A DNA stretch of 41,825 bases. Origin: Acetofilamentum sp. (GTDB lineage: Bacteria; Bacteroidota; Bacteroidia; Bacteroidales; DTU049). Both the position numbers and the translations under genes were made by a program. Positions 8,396-17,697 of the stretch are shown here, in pieces. The first letter of the stretch is position 1; each line of letters starts with the position of its first letter. The notes below the pieces were generated by a model. The model had not been told where the DNA came from. It was given only the letters and a program-made list of their open reading frames with translations, and made no database searches. Location of the stretch: NCBI GenBank assembly GCA_020720525.1, contig DYON01000002.1, positions 1 through 41,825 of the forward strand. The letters are read 5' to 3'.

Positions 8396-11300
8396 GTGAA
8401 AGGATATTTTTATTTCCCGGTAGTAACAACACTTGCCATTATTGCGGCTCAGGTGATAACACCTGTATCGCACCACAAGCGAATGCGCAACATGCCTGTC
8501 AACTCTTTTGTTACTGTTCCCGTCGATACTCCTCCGCCAGGCGACTCTCTCCCCTATCCTTTCGGCGATGACCCATCGTATTCGCCCCAAGGCAACAGCA
8601 ATGCATTGTTTCTGAACGACCCCAAAAATATTTCGGACACAGTAATCTACGACCCCGAAACTGGCGAGTACATTTTTCAGCGTAAAGTTGGATTGTTCGA
8701 CTACAGACCATCTTTTAGCATGAATCGCGACGAATATTTTCAATACGACTTCGATAAGGCTGTTCGCGATTATTGGAAAGAACGCGCCGATGCCTCGGGA
8801 AGCAGAAGCAACACCAATGGGCTTCACATCAATATACCAAGGCTTGGCAACGAAGGAATTTTTGGGTCGAACACCATCGACATCCGACCATCAGGAACAG
8901 CCGAGCTTATTTTTGGAATTAATGCTAATAGGCGCGACGACCCAGCTCTCAACGTGAAACAACGCCGCACAGCCAATTTCGATTTTCAAGAAAAAATTCA
9001 GATGAATGTTCAAGCTAAAATTGGCGATAAAGTCGATTTTGGCGTCAAATACAATACAGAGTCTTCGTTCGAGTTCGAAAACAAAATGAAACTCCAATAC
9101 GAAGGCAAAGAAGATGAAATTATTAAAAGCATTGAGGCCGGCGATGTTACGTTGCCTCTCAACAGTACTCTAATAAACGGAAGTCAAAGTCTCTTTGGCA
9201 TCAAAACAAAACTCCAGTTTGGGAAAGTTACTGTCACAAGCGTTGTTTCGCAACAAAAAGGACAAACCTCTAATATTACTGTTACTGGCGGTGCTCAAAC
9301 CAGCGATTATGAGCTTTATGCCGATGCATACGAGGAGAAAAAGCACTATTTGGTTTCGCAATATTTCAAAAACAACTACAACAGTTGGCTCGAAAACATG
9401 CCTGTGATTGGTTCGCCCATCAACATTACCAAAATGGAAGTGTGGGTTACCAACATTGGCCCAGCAACTCAAGAAAACAGAAATATTGTGGCCATGATGG
9501 ATTTGGGCGAGCAGAATCCTTACAATACCAATGTTACTGGTTATCCAACATCACTTGCACAATTTCCCGATAACGAATCGAACGATCTTCTCGATATTGT
9601 TGATGTTGGAAGCATTAGAAATATCAACTCTGTAAACGCTTACCTCAACGGACTTGGGTTTGCAGGAGGTGTCGATTACGAAAAAATCGAGAATGCACGC
9701 CTTCTTACTCCAACCGAATACACCTACAACTCAAAACTCGGTTTCATTTCGCTCAATAGTACCCTCAACGACGATCAGGTACTTGCCGTAGCATTTCAAT
9801 ATACGGTGCTTGGCAACGACAGCGTGTTTCAGGTAGGTGAATTTTCGACTGGTGGCATTTCTGCGCCTAACTGTTTGATGGTAAAACTCATCAAAAGCAC
9901 AGCGCAAAATACCAAAATTCCACTTTGGGGCTTGATGATGAAAAACGTGTACGCCATAGGTGGTTATCAAGTCAATCCCGAAGACTTTCGGCTCGATGTT
10001 TTGTACAAAAGCGATGCACTTGGTGTTCCAGCTGGCTATTTGCTCGAAGGCAACCTACAAGGAATTCCGCTTATCAGAGTGCTCAATATGGACAATCTGA
10101 ATGCAAACGGCGATCCCGAACCCGATGGAGTGTTCGACTTTATCGACAATGCTGCTACCAATGGTGGAACCATTAACTCCAAAAATGGACGCATTTTCTT
10201 TCCATTTCTCGAACCTTTTGGAAATGACTTGCGAAACGAAATTGGCGATCAGACACTTGCCGATAAATATTGCTACGATTCGCTTTATACAATGACCAAA
10301 ACTGGGGCAAGGCAATATCCAAACAAAAATCGTTTCACCATTGCCGGTCGTTTTAAATCGTCGGTTGGAAACGAAATTTCGCTCAATGCCATGAACATTC
10401 CACAAGGAAGTGTAAAAGTAACCGCTGGAGGAATTTTGCTCACCGAAAACGTCGATTATACAGTCGATTATACACTTGGTCGTCTCAAAATAATCAACGA
10501 AGGAATTTTAAATTCTGGAGCTCCAATCAATATCAGTCTCGAAAGCAATTCGTTGTTTAGTATTCAAACGAAAACATTTTTAGGAACTCATATCGATTAC
10601 GAAGTCAATCGCAATTTATTGGTGGGAGCTACAATTCTCAACCTAACCGAGCGCCCGTTTACCTACAAAGTAAACATTGGAGAGGAGCCAATTTCTAATA
10701 CTATGTGGGGGCTTAATGTTTCGTATCAAACCGAATCGCGATTGCTTACCAAAGCGGTTGATGCATTGCCATTTATAGAAACTAAAGCCATTTCGAAAGT
10801 TAATATCGATGCCGAAGTAGCAAATCTAATTCCTGGCCACGCCCGAGCAATTGGGAAAACAGGAACTGCCTATATCGACGACTTCGAGGGAAGTAAATCG
10901 TCAATCGACATCAAAAATGTGGGAACTTGGTTTATTTCGTCAATTCCGCAAGGGCAAAGTGCTCTGTTTCCAGAAGCATCGAACGATACCAGCCTTGCAA
11001 GCGGATTCAACCGCGCAAAACTTGCATGGTACGTTATCGACCCATTGTTTTTTAGAAACAACAACTTGACTCCCGAACATATTAGGAACGATATGGCAAT
11101 GCGATTGAATAATTATATGCGAGAAGTTCTCGAAACAGAAGTTTTTCCCTACAAACAAAATGCTAGCAATATTGTAACTAATATTGCTGTTCTCGACCTT
11201 GCTTACTATCCTGCCGAAAAAGGTCCATACAACTACGACGTCGATCCAACCGCCATTTCAGCAGGTATCGATACAGATGGAAACCTCAACGACCCAGCTT

Positions 11301-14300
11301 CGCGTTGGGCGGGTATAATGCGAAAAGTAGAAACCCCCGATTTCGAAGAAACCAATGTGGAATACATCGAGTTTTGGGTAATGGATCCTTTTATTTACAA
11401 CCCTTCGCATTCTGGTGGTAAGCTCATTTTCGACATTGGAGATATATCAGAAGATGTTTTACGCGACCATCGCAAAAGTTACGAAAATGGTTTACCAACA
11501 TCGGCAACAATCGAAAACGTAGATACAACTCAATGGGGTCGCGTTCCTTTGCTTCAATCTTTGGTAAACTCGTTCGACAACGACCCAACTTCGAGAGAAT
11601 ACCAAGACGTTGGACTTGACGGGCTTTCCGATGCCGACGAAAGCACCTACTTTTACAATTCGTATGTAAATGCGGTAGGAACTGTTTTTGGCACTGGTTC
11701 TGGTGCTTATGCAAAAGCAGTTGAAGATCCTTCAATCGACAACTTCCATTATTTTCGTGGAACCGACTACGACCAAGACGAACTCGACATATTGGAGCGT
11801 TACAAAAAATACAATGGTGTTGATGGCAACAGCCCAACAAGCGAGCAATCAACCGAAGCATATCCAACATCTTCAACCACTTTGCCAAACGTAGAAGATA
11901 TCAACCGCGACAATACACTCAACGAATCGGAACGCTATTTTCAATACGAAATAGACCTCGATCCTGCAAACATGGTGGTTGGCGAAAACTACATTACCGA
12001 TGTATTTACTGCTTCGCCTCGCTTGGCCGACGGCACTACCGGTTCGGTAAAATGGTATCAGTTCAAAATCCCCATCAAAGATCCCGATTTTGTGGTTGGT
12101 GGAATTCAAGATTTCAAATCGATTCGCTTTATTAGGGTTTTGCTCAAAGATTTTTCGGAACCTGTGGTTTTGCGCTTCGCCACATTGGAACTTGCGCGCA
12201 GCCAATGGAGAAAATACGACAACGCATTGCTTTACCCAGGAGAATACATCCCAGCCGACGACCAGAATGGAACATCGTTCGATATTTCGGCAGTAAATGT
12301 AGAAGAAAACGGAAGTCGAACTCCTATTCCCTACGTTCTACCTCCTGGCATTGAGCGAGAAGTTGGCTATGGTTCCACAACCATGTACGAAATGAACGAG
12401 CAATCGTTGGTTTTGAAAGCCTGTGACCTTATCGATGGCGATGCTCGCGCTGTTTATAAAACATGTGATTTCGATATTCGTTTGTACAAGCGTCTTAAAA
12501 TGTTTGTTCACTCCGAACTTACACAACCCGATTTGTATTCGCTCACCGATGGCGAAGTGTCGCTCTTTGTTCGTCTTGGAACCGACTTCACCAACAATTT
12601 CTACGAATACGAAATTCCTTTGCACCCAACCCCTTTGAATGTAAGTGCGCAAGACCCCAACTTACGTCAGTTGATTTGGGCCGATTCGCTCGATTTAGAA
12701 CTCTCGAAACTAACCGACCTCAAAAAAGCACGCAATATTGCAATGCGTCTCGAAAACTCTACGGTAAATTTGATGACACCATACTATCAGTACGATGGCG
12801 AAAACAAAATGACCATCATGGGTATTCCAAACCTGAGCGATGTGCGTACCATCATGATTGGTGTGCGTAATCCAAAACGAAGTCCGCTAAACCTTTCCGA
12901 CGACGGAATGTCCAAATGTTTCGAGGTGTGGGTAAATGAATTGCGCCTCTCCGATTTCGACGAAGATGGTGGATGGGCTGCCACAACGCGAGTTACAGCC
13001 GACCTTGCCGACCTCGGAAACATTGCCTTGGTTGGTAATGTTTCTACTGCTGGATTTGGTAGCATCGAAAAGAAAGTTTCGGAACGACAAAAAGACAATA
13101 TCATGTCGTACGATTTTGCCACAAATCTTGAATTGGGTAAATTTCTTCCCGAAAAAACCAGTCTAAAAATCCCCATGCACTTCGACATCAGCGAATCGTT
13201 CAGCAATCCGCAATACAACCCACTCAACCCCGACCTTTATTTGCGCGACGACCTCGAAACCTACACCACACAGTCCGAAAAAGATTCAATCATTAATATT
13301 GTTCAAGACTACACCCGACGCAAAAGTCTCAACTTCGTAAATATTCGCAAAGAAAAATCGGCAGGAAGCACAAAATCGCATCTTTACGATATTTCCAATT
13401 TTGATTTCACTTATGCCTACAACGAGGTTTTCCAACGCAATATAGAAATTGAATACAACCTCAAGAAAAACTACCGTGGTGCTTTGGGGTACAATTTTTC
13501 AAATACTCCCAAAAATTACCAGCCTTTCAAAAAGGTAAAATTGCTCCAGAAAAAAGCATTCAAGCTTATTGGCGATTTCAACTTCTATTTGCTTCCCAAG
13601 TCGCTTTCGTTCCGAACCGACCTCGATCGTGGCTACGAAGAAAACCTGTGGCGCAACAAAACCGATGCACTGATTCTGATTGAACCTTCCTATTTGAAAA
13701 CATTCAATTGGAACCGTACCTACTCGATGAAATTTGATTTGACCAAAAGCATCAAAGTCGATTTCAACGCCATGGCAAATGCAAGAGTAGATGAACCTGC
13801 TGGAAAAATTGACAACGCCGACAGTGAATATCAGGCTAAAATGGATTCGATTTGGCAAAACATTAAAAGCATGGGGCGCATCACCAATTACAATCAATCG
13901 CTGAAAGTAAATTATGCGCTCCCAATCAACAAACTGCCAATGCTCAATTGGATAAGCTCTTCGGTGCAATATTCAGGCGATTACAAATGGATTGCTGCAC
14001 CTTTATATAAAGACTCTCTTGGCAATTATACAGAGCATCCGTATGGAAACACCATTGAGAACAACCGTTCTATTTCTATCAACACCAACGGCAACATGGT
14101 GAATTTGTACAACAAGATTCCATATCTCAAGAAATTGAATCAGAAAACGACCAAGCCAACTGCCAACAATCGCAGAACTTTACCAACCGACTCGACTGAC
14201 GCAGAAAGCAAAGACACAACAGCACTATTTAAAAAAATAGCCGACAATTTGCTGAAGTTTGTAATGATGACAAAAAACGTTTCACTGGCTTACACTATTG

Positions 14301-15613
14301 CCGAAGGCTCGTTTATTCCAGGCTATAAAGGCGGAATTGACATTCTTGGAATGTCCCTAAAAAAGCAAGCTCCTGGCTGGGGATTTGTGTTTGGCGACCA
14401 ACGAGATATTCGTCCATTTCTCGTTCAAAACGATTTATTGAGCAAAGATTCGCTGCTAAACAATGCGTTCGCAACTCGACGAAACGAAAATCTCAATGCA
14501 CGTGTATCACTCGAACCTTCAAACAACATGAAGATTGAGATTACAGCCATGCGAAACTACACAGCCAATCACAGCGAATACTTCAAATACGACGAAGCAA
14601 ACAACAACTTCCGCAGCTACTCGGCGGTCGATAATGGCAGCTTCAGTATGTCTATTATCACTTGGAAAACAGCCTTTATTACAGATTATGAAGACTATTC
14701 CAATCAGACTTTTGAGGAATTCAAAAACATTAGACCAACAATTGCAGCTCAAGTAGCACAAGGCAGCGGCAATTGGGATGGAACCTATTTTACCGACACT
14801 ATTACGGGAATGCAATATCCAACAGGCTATGGTCCCACTTCGCAAGAAGTTCTGATACCATCGTTCTTATCGGCATACACAGGAGCCAATCCAGCCAAAT
14901 ACATACGCAATACATTTCCTAAAATTCCTCTACCAAACTGGCGACTCACATACAACGGTTTAACCGAAATTTCTTGGTTCAAAAAACGCTTCAAATCGGC
15001 TACCGTTTCGCATGCTTACCGCTCTACATACAACATTGGCGGCTACACATCGAATGTTCTCTTCTCCGATGCCGATGCCGACGGATTCACTTTTGTGAAA
15101 GATGCCATGAACAACTTCTTGCCGCGCTACGAAATTGCACAAGTAAGCATCACCGAGCAATTCAGCCCGCTTATTAATATTGATCTTACTTGGAAAAACA
15201 GTTTGATTAGCAAAATTGAATACAAGAAATCGAGAAACCTCTCAATGAGTTTTGCCAACAACCAGCTCACCGAAGTTATTTCAGGCGAAATAACCCTTGG
15301 TCTTGGATACAGAATTAAAGATGTTGAATTCGAAATTTCGAACAAGCCATTCAAAAGCGATTTGAGCTTAAAAGCCGATTTCTCTATCAGAAACAACAAA
15401 ACCGTTTTGAGAAAAATTGTCGAAAATGTAGATCAAATAAGCGCTGGGCAGAAAATTATTTCGGTGAATATTTCTGCCGAATACATGCTCAGCCAGAAGT
15501 TTACGATAAGGGCTTTCTTCGACAAAGTAATCAACAACCCCTATATTTCGTCGCAATTTCTCAACAGCAACACCAATGCAGGTATAAGTCTTCGCTTTTC
15601 GTTGGCACAATAA
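8396..15613 (+). CDS. sprA: SprA, T9SS outer-membrane translocon
   Basis: A 2,405-residue outer-membrane protein that matches SprA (Sov in Porphyromonas), the very large single-chain beta-barrel through which type IX cargo leaves the periplasm. It has the length of Flavobacterium SprA (about 2,400), an N-terminal hydrophobic export signal (FPVVTTLAIIAAQVITP, about residues 7-23) and long stretches of alternating beta-strand sequence ending in an aromatic-poor final strand (AGISLRFSLAQ). No ATG precedes the signal; the frame opens with TTG at 8393 and GTG at 8396, and the next ATG (8483) would remove the signal, so GTG 8396 is chosen. Neighbours (malic enzyme, ruvA before; gcvH, tonB after) are the typical sprA context. 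It should export the two sorting-domain proteins in this window. Confidence 0.95.
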   Translation: MKGYFYFPVVTTLAIIAAQVITPVSHHKRMRNMPVNSFVTVPVDTPPPGDSLPYPFGDDPSYSPQGNSNALFLNDPKNISDTVIYDPETGEYIFQRKVGLFDYRPSFSMNRDEYFQYDFDKAVRDYWKERADASGSRSNTNGLHINIPRLGNEGIFGSNTIDIRPSGTAELIFGINANRRDDPALNVKQRRTANFDFQEKIQMNVQAKIGDKVDFGVKYNTESSFEFENKMKLQYEGKEDEIIKSIEAGDVTLPLNSTLINGSQSLFGIKTKLQFGKVTVTSVVSQQKGQTSNITVTGGAQTSDYELYADAYEEKKHYLVSQYFKNNYNSWLENMPVIGSPINITKMEVWVTNIGPATQENRNIVAMMDLGEQNPYNTNVTGYPTSLAQFPDNESNDLLDIVDVGSIRNINSVNAYLNGLGFAGGVDYEKIENARLLTPTEYTYNSKLGFISLNSTLNDDQVLAVAFQYTVLGNDSVFQVGEFSTGGISAPNCLMVKLIKSTAQNTKIPLWGLMMKNVYAIGGYQVNPEDFRLDVLYKSDALGVPAGYLLEGNLQGIPLIRVLNMDNLNANGDPEPDGVFDFIDNAATNGGTINSKNGRIFFPFLEPFGNDLRNEIGDQTLADKYCYDSLYTMTKTGARQYPNKNRFTIAGRFKSSVGNEISLNAMNIPQGSVKVTAGGILLTENVDYTVDYTLGRLKIINEGILNSGAPINISLESNSLFSIQTKTFLGTHIDYEVNRNLLVGATILNLTERPFTYKVNIGEEPISNTMWGLNVSYQTESRLLTKAVDALPFIETKAISKVNIDAEVANLIPGHARAIGKTGTAYIDDFEGSKSSIDIKNVGTWFISSIPQGQSALFPEASNDTSLASGFNRAKLAWYVIDPLFFRNNNLTPEHIRNDMAMRLNNYMREVLETEVFPYKQNASNIVTNIAVLDLAYYPAEKGPYNYDVDPTAISAGIDTDGNLNDPASRWAGIMRKVETPDFEETNVEYIEFWVMDPFIYNPSHSGGKLIFDIGDISEDVLRDHRKSYENGLPTSATIENVDTTQWGRVPLLQSLVNSFDNDPTSREYQDVGLDGLSDADESTYFYNSYVNAVGTVFGTGSGAYAKAVEDPSIDNFHYFRGTDYDQDELDILERYKKYNGVDGNSPTSEQSTEAYPTSSTTLPNVEDINRDNTLNESERYFQYEIDLDPANMVVGENYITDVFTASPRLADGTTGSVKWYQFKIPIKDPDFVVGGIQDFKSIRFIRVLLKDFSEPVVLRFATLELARSQWRKYDNALLYPGEYIPADDQNGTSFDISAVNVEENGSRTPIPYVLPPGIEREVGYGSTTMYEMNEQSLVLKACDLIDGDARAVYKTCDFDIRLYKRLKMFVHSELTQPDLYSLTDGEVSLFVRLGTDFTNNFYEYEIPLHPTPLNVSAQDPNLRQLIWADSLDLELSKLTDLKKARNIAMRLENSTVNLMTPYYQYDGENKMTIMGIPNLSDVRTIMIGVRNPKRSPLNLSDDGMSKCFEVWVNELRLSDFDEDGGWAATTRVTADLADLGNIALVGNVSTAGFGSIEKKVSERQKDNIMSYDFATNLELGKFLPEKTSLKIPMHFDISESFSNPQYNPLNPDLYLRDDLETYTTQSEKDSIINIVQDYTRRKSLNFVNIRKEKSAGSTKSHLYDISNFDFTYAYNEVFQRNIEIEYNLKKNYRGALGYNFSNTPKNYQPFKKVKLLQKKAFKLIGDFNFYLLPKSLSFRTDLDRGYEENLWRNKTDALILIEPSYLKTFNWNRTYSMKFDLTKSIKVDFNAMANARVDEPAGKIDNADSEYQAKMDSIWQNIKSMGRITNYNQSLKVNYALPINKLPMLNWISSSVQYSGDYKWIAAPLYKDSLGNYTEHPYGNTIENNRSISINTNGNMVNLYNKIPYLKKLNQKTTKPTANNRRTLPTDSTDAESKDTTALFKKIADNLLKFVMMTKNVSLAYTIAEGSFIPGYKGGIDILGMSLKKQAPGWGFVFGDQRDIRPFLVQNDLLSKDSLLNNAFATRRNENLNARVSLEPSNNMKIEITAMRNYTANHSEYFKYDEANNNFRSYSAVDNGSFSMSIITWKTAFITDYEDYSNQTFEEFKNIRPTIAAQVAQGSGNWDGTYFTDTITGMQYPTGYGPTSQEVLIPSFLSAYTGANPAKYIRNTFPKIPLPNWRLTYNGLTEISWFKKRFKSATVSHAYRSTYNIGGYTSNVLFSDADADGFTFVKDAMNNFLPRYEIAQVSITEQFSPLINIDLTWKNSLISKIEYKKSRNLSMSFANNQLTEVISGEITLGLGYRIKDVEFEISNKPFKSDLSLKADFSIRNNKTVLRKIVENVDQISAGQKIISVNISAEYMLSQKFTIRAFFDKVINNPYISSQFLNSNTNAGISLRFSLAQ

Positions 15614-15627
15614 TTTTTACGACATGC

Positions 15628-15657
15628 TTTGTAGAATCAAAAAATAATGTAATTTTG
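15628..15657 (+). promoter_or_regulatory. Probable promoter of gcvH
   Basis: TTTG at 15628-15631 and TAATTTTG at 15650-15657 are 18 bases apart, close to the Bacteroidota -33/-7 arrangement; the gcvH ATG follows 20 bases later. Confidence 0.55.
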
Positions 15658-15677
15658 GACTTCTAAAATGAACAAAA

Positions 15678-16058
15678 ATGAAAATTCCTGAAGATTTGCT
15701 CTACACCAAAGATCACGAATGGTTACGCATTGAAGGTGATACTGCATTTATTGGCGTTACCGACTTTGCTCAGTCTGAATTGGGCGATGTTGTTTTTATT
15801 GAAGTTGAAACAGTGGGTGAAGTTCTTGAGCAAGAAGAAGCTTTAGGCACCATTGAAGCAGTAAAAACTGTTAGCGATGTGTTTATGCCTGTTGCGGGCG
15901 AAGTTCTCGAGTTCAACGAATTGGTGAAAGATACTCCCGACCTCGTAAATAAAGACCCATACGGCGATGGCTGGATTGTGAAAATTAAAATTACCGAACC
16001 AGCTCAGCTGAGCGAACTGATGAATGCCGAAAATTACAAAGCTCAAACTGGGCATTAA
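15678..16058 (+). CDS. gcvH: Glycine cleavage system H protein
   Basis: The 126-residue lipoyl carrier shuttles the aminomethyl group between the P, T and L proteins of glycine cleavage. It opens with the classic PEDLLYTKDHEWLRIEGD, and the lipoylated lysine is Lys63 in GTIEAVKTVSDV. LVNKDPYGDGWIVKIKI closes the fold. Length is normal. It has its own probable promoter 64 bases after sprA. The P and T protein genes are not in the window. In several relatives a VanZ-like gene sits between gcvH and tonB; here it is absent. Confidence 0.97.
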   Translation: MKIPEDLLYTKDHEWLRIEGDTAFIGVTDFAQSELGDVVFIEVETVGEVLEQEEALGTIEAVKTVSDVFMPVAGEVLEFNELVKDTPDLVNKDPYGDGWIVKIKITEPAQLSELMNAENYKAQTGH

Positions 16059-16188
16059 TAGTTTGTCTTTTAGCAGTTTTTTATGTGTTTTCCACCTTTA
16101 ACTTGCTGGATTACGCCTTTTTCTGATATGCGCTTTGTGAATAAACCATTTTTCCGCATCTTTGATTAAATTTTTAAACTTCAAAACC

Positions 16189-16872
16189 ATGGAAATTAAA
16201 AAAAATCCCAAATACGATTTGGAACCACGCAAAGGTCTTTTCCTTGAATTGGGCTTGGTGTTTGCCCTTGCTCTTGTTCTCACAAGTTTTGAGTGGAAAA
16301 AAACTGAAGGTGGCGAAAACGACTGGGATCAACTTCAAGTAGTTGACATTCCAGAAGAAATGGTAGAAATTACCCGTGCTGAAGAGCCAGAACCTCCAAA
16401 ACCAGAACCACAAACCACCTTACTCGACATCGTTGACGATGATGTAGATGTTCAAGACGACCTCGATATTAATGCCGAAGACGATCAAGACAGCGAAGTG
16501 GGCAATTTTGTTGCTCCCGTTCAAGACGACGACGAGCCAGTAATTGTTGAAGCCGAGATTTTTACCATTGTTGAAGAGCAACCCGAATTTCCTGGTGGCG
16601 AAGAATCGCTGATGAAATTTTTGCAGAGCAATGTTAAATACCCACAATTGGCAAAAGAAAGCAACATTCAAGGAACAGTATATGTTCAGTTTGTTGTGGA
16701 ACCAAGCGGAAGCGTTTCTACCGTAAAAGTACTTCGCGGTATTGGTGGTGGTTGCGACGAAGAAGCTGTAAGAGTTGTGAAAAACATGCCTTCTTGGAAG
16801 CCTGGCAAACAGAGAGGAAAATCTGTTCGGGTTTACTTCAATCTTCCTATCAAATTTATCCTTCAAGGATAA
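16189..16872 (+). CDS. TonB-family energy transducer 1
   Basis: A 227-residue inner-membrane protein with a short cytosolic N-terminus, one membrane segment (LFLELGLVFALALVLTSF, about 17-34), a long acidic periplasmic linker rich in Asp and Glu (about 45-125, including EPEPPKPEPQ) and a C-terminal TonB domain (about 140-227) with FPGGEESLMKFL, NVKYPQLAKE, GTVYVQFVVEPSGSV and the IGGGCDEEAVRVVKNMP motif. Such proteins pass proton-motive energy from ExbBD to TonB-dependent receptors; no exbB or exbD is nearby. The ATG at 16189 is preferred over an in-frame TTG 27 bases upstream. A clear terminator follows at 16894. Confidence 0.93.
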   Translation: MEIKKNPKYDLEPRKGLFLELGLVFALALVLTSFEWKKTEGGENDWDQLQVVDIPEEMVEITRAEEPEPPKPEPQTTLLDIVDDDVDVQDDLDINAEDDQDSEVGNFVAPVQDDDEPVIVEAEIFTIVEEQPEFPGGEESLMKFLQSNVKYPQLAKESNIQGTVYVQFVVEPSGSVSTVKVLRGIGGGCDEEAVRVVKNMPSWKPGKQRGKSVRVYFNLPIKFILQG

Positions 16873-16893
16873 AAAATTGATAACGACTTTCTG

Positions 16894-16918
16894 AAAACCG
16901 GCTTTTGCCGGTTTTTTT
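16894..16918 (+). terminator. Rho-independent terminator after TonB 1
   Basis: AAAACCGGC (16894-16902), loop TTTT, then GCCGGTTTT (16907-16915) and further Ts form a perfect 9-base stem with a U-tract. It separates the two tonB paralogues into different transcripts. Confidence 0.9.
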
Positions 16919-17018
16919 ATTGCCTATAACTTCCTCAAACATCACTTTCGCTTATCTGTTCTTGTGCTTAAATGTAAGTATTTATAAATTAGCTTATTAA
17001 TCTAAATACCCAACCAAC

Positions 17019-17696
17019 ATGGAAACCAAGAAAAAAAATTCAAAGAACATGGAAAAATTCAAAACGCTCTTTTTCCAAACAGGTCTTCTCGTTTCGCTAT
17101 TTGTTGTTCTTGCAGCATTCGAATGGAAAAAATACGACAACAACGATAGCAATTTGTACCAAACGACGTTTGTTCCCATCGACGACGAAATAGCACCAAT
17201 AACAAAGGAAGAACCTATCAAGACCAAAGTAATTCAAACAACAACTATTCTCGACATCAAAAATGATGATGTAGTTGTAACCGACACTTTGGTATTCGAT
17301 ACCAATCCCAGTATAAATCAGGTCGTTGTTACACACATCAATAAAGACACCACTGAGCCAGTGATTATTGATCCAGCACCAGTACTAATTGCTCCAATTA
17401 TGCCCGAATTTCCTGGTGGAACCGAAGCTCTTTACACCTTTCTGGCTGAAAACATCAAATACCCACAAGTGGCACGAGAAAGCCATATTCAAGGAATTGT
17501 TTTTGTAACCTTTGTGATTGAACAAGATGGAACAGTGTCGAATGCAACTATTCTAAGAGGCATAGGTGGTGGTTGCGACAACGAAGCAGTGCGCGTTGTT
17601 GAAAAAATGCCCAAGTGGAGCCCTGGAAAAAACAGTCTTGGCCGTCCAATTCGAGTTCAAATGAATCTTCCAGTGAAATTTGTTTTACAAAGCTAA
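17019..17696 (+). CDS. TonB-family energy transducer 2
   Basis: A 225-residue paralogue of the preceding gene: the N-terminal membrane segment (LFFQTGLLVSLFVVLAAFEWKK) and the C-terminal TonB domain (FPGGTEALYTFL, IKYPQVARESHIQG, GIGGGCDNEAVRVVEKMP) match it closely, while the periplasmic linker (about 40-125) has diverged and is Thr/Val/Asp-rich instead of Glu/Pro-rich. This is the expected pattern after tandem duplication, with a conserved receptor-contact domain and a free linker. It has no clear TAnnTTTG box upstream. Its stop codon lies 1 base from the stop codon of the convergent U32 gene. A second ATG (11th codon) is an alternative start. Confidence 0.92.
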   Translation: METKKKNSKNMEKFKTLFFQTGLLVSLFVVLAAFEWKKYDNNDSNLYQTTFVPIDDEIAPITKEEPIKTKVIQTTTILDIKNDDVVVTDTLVFDTNPSINQVVVTHINKDTTEPVIIDPAPVLIAPIMPEFPGGTEALYTFLAENIKYPQVARESHIQGIVFVTFVIEQDGTVSNATILRGIGGGCDNEAVRVVEKMPKWSPGKNSLGRPIRVQMNLPVKFVLQS

Positions 17697-17697
17697 T

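Noticed and set aside
11424-11888. 154-codon minus-strand frame inside sprA
   Set aside because: Cys/Arg/His-rich shadow with no domain pattern; the plus strand is firmly coding.
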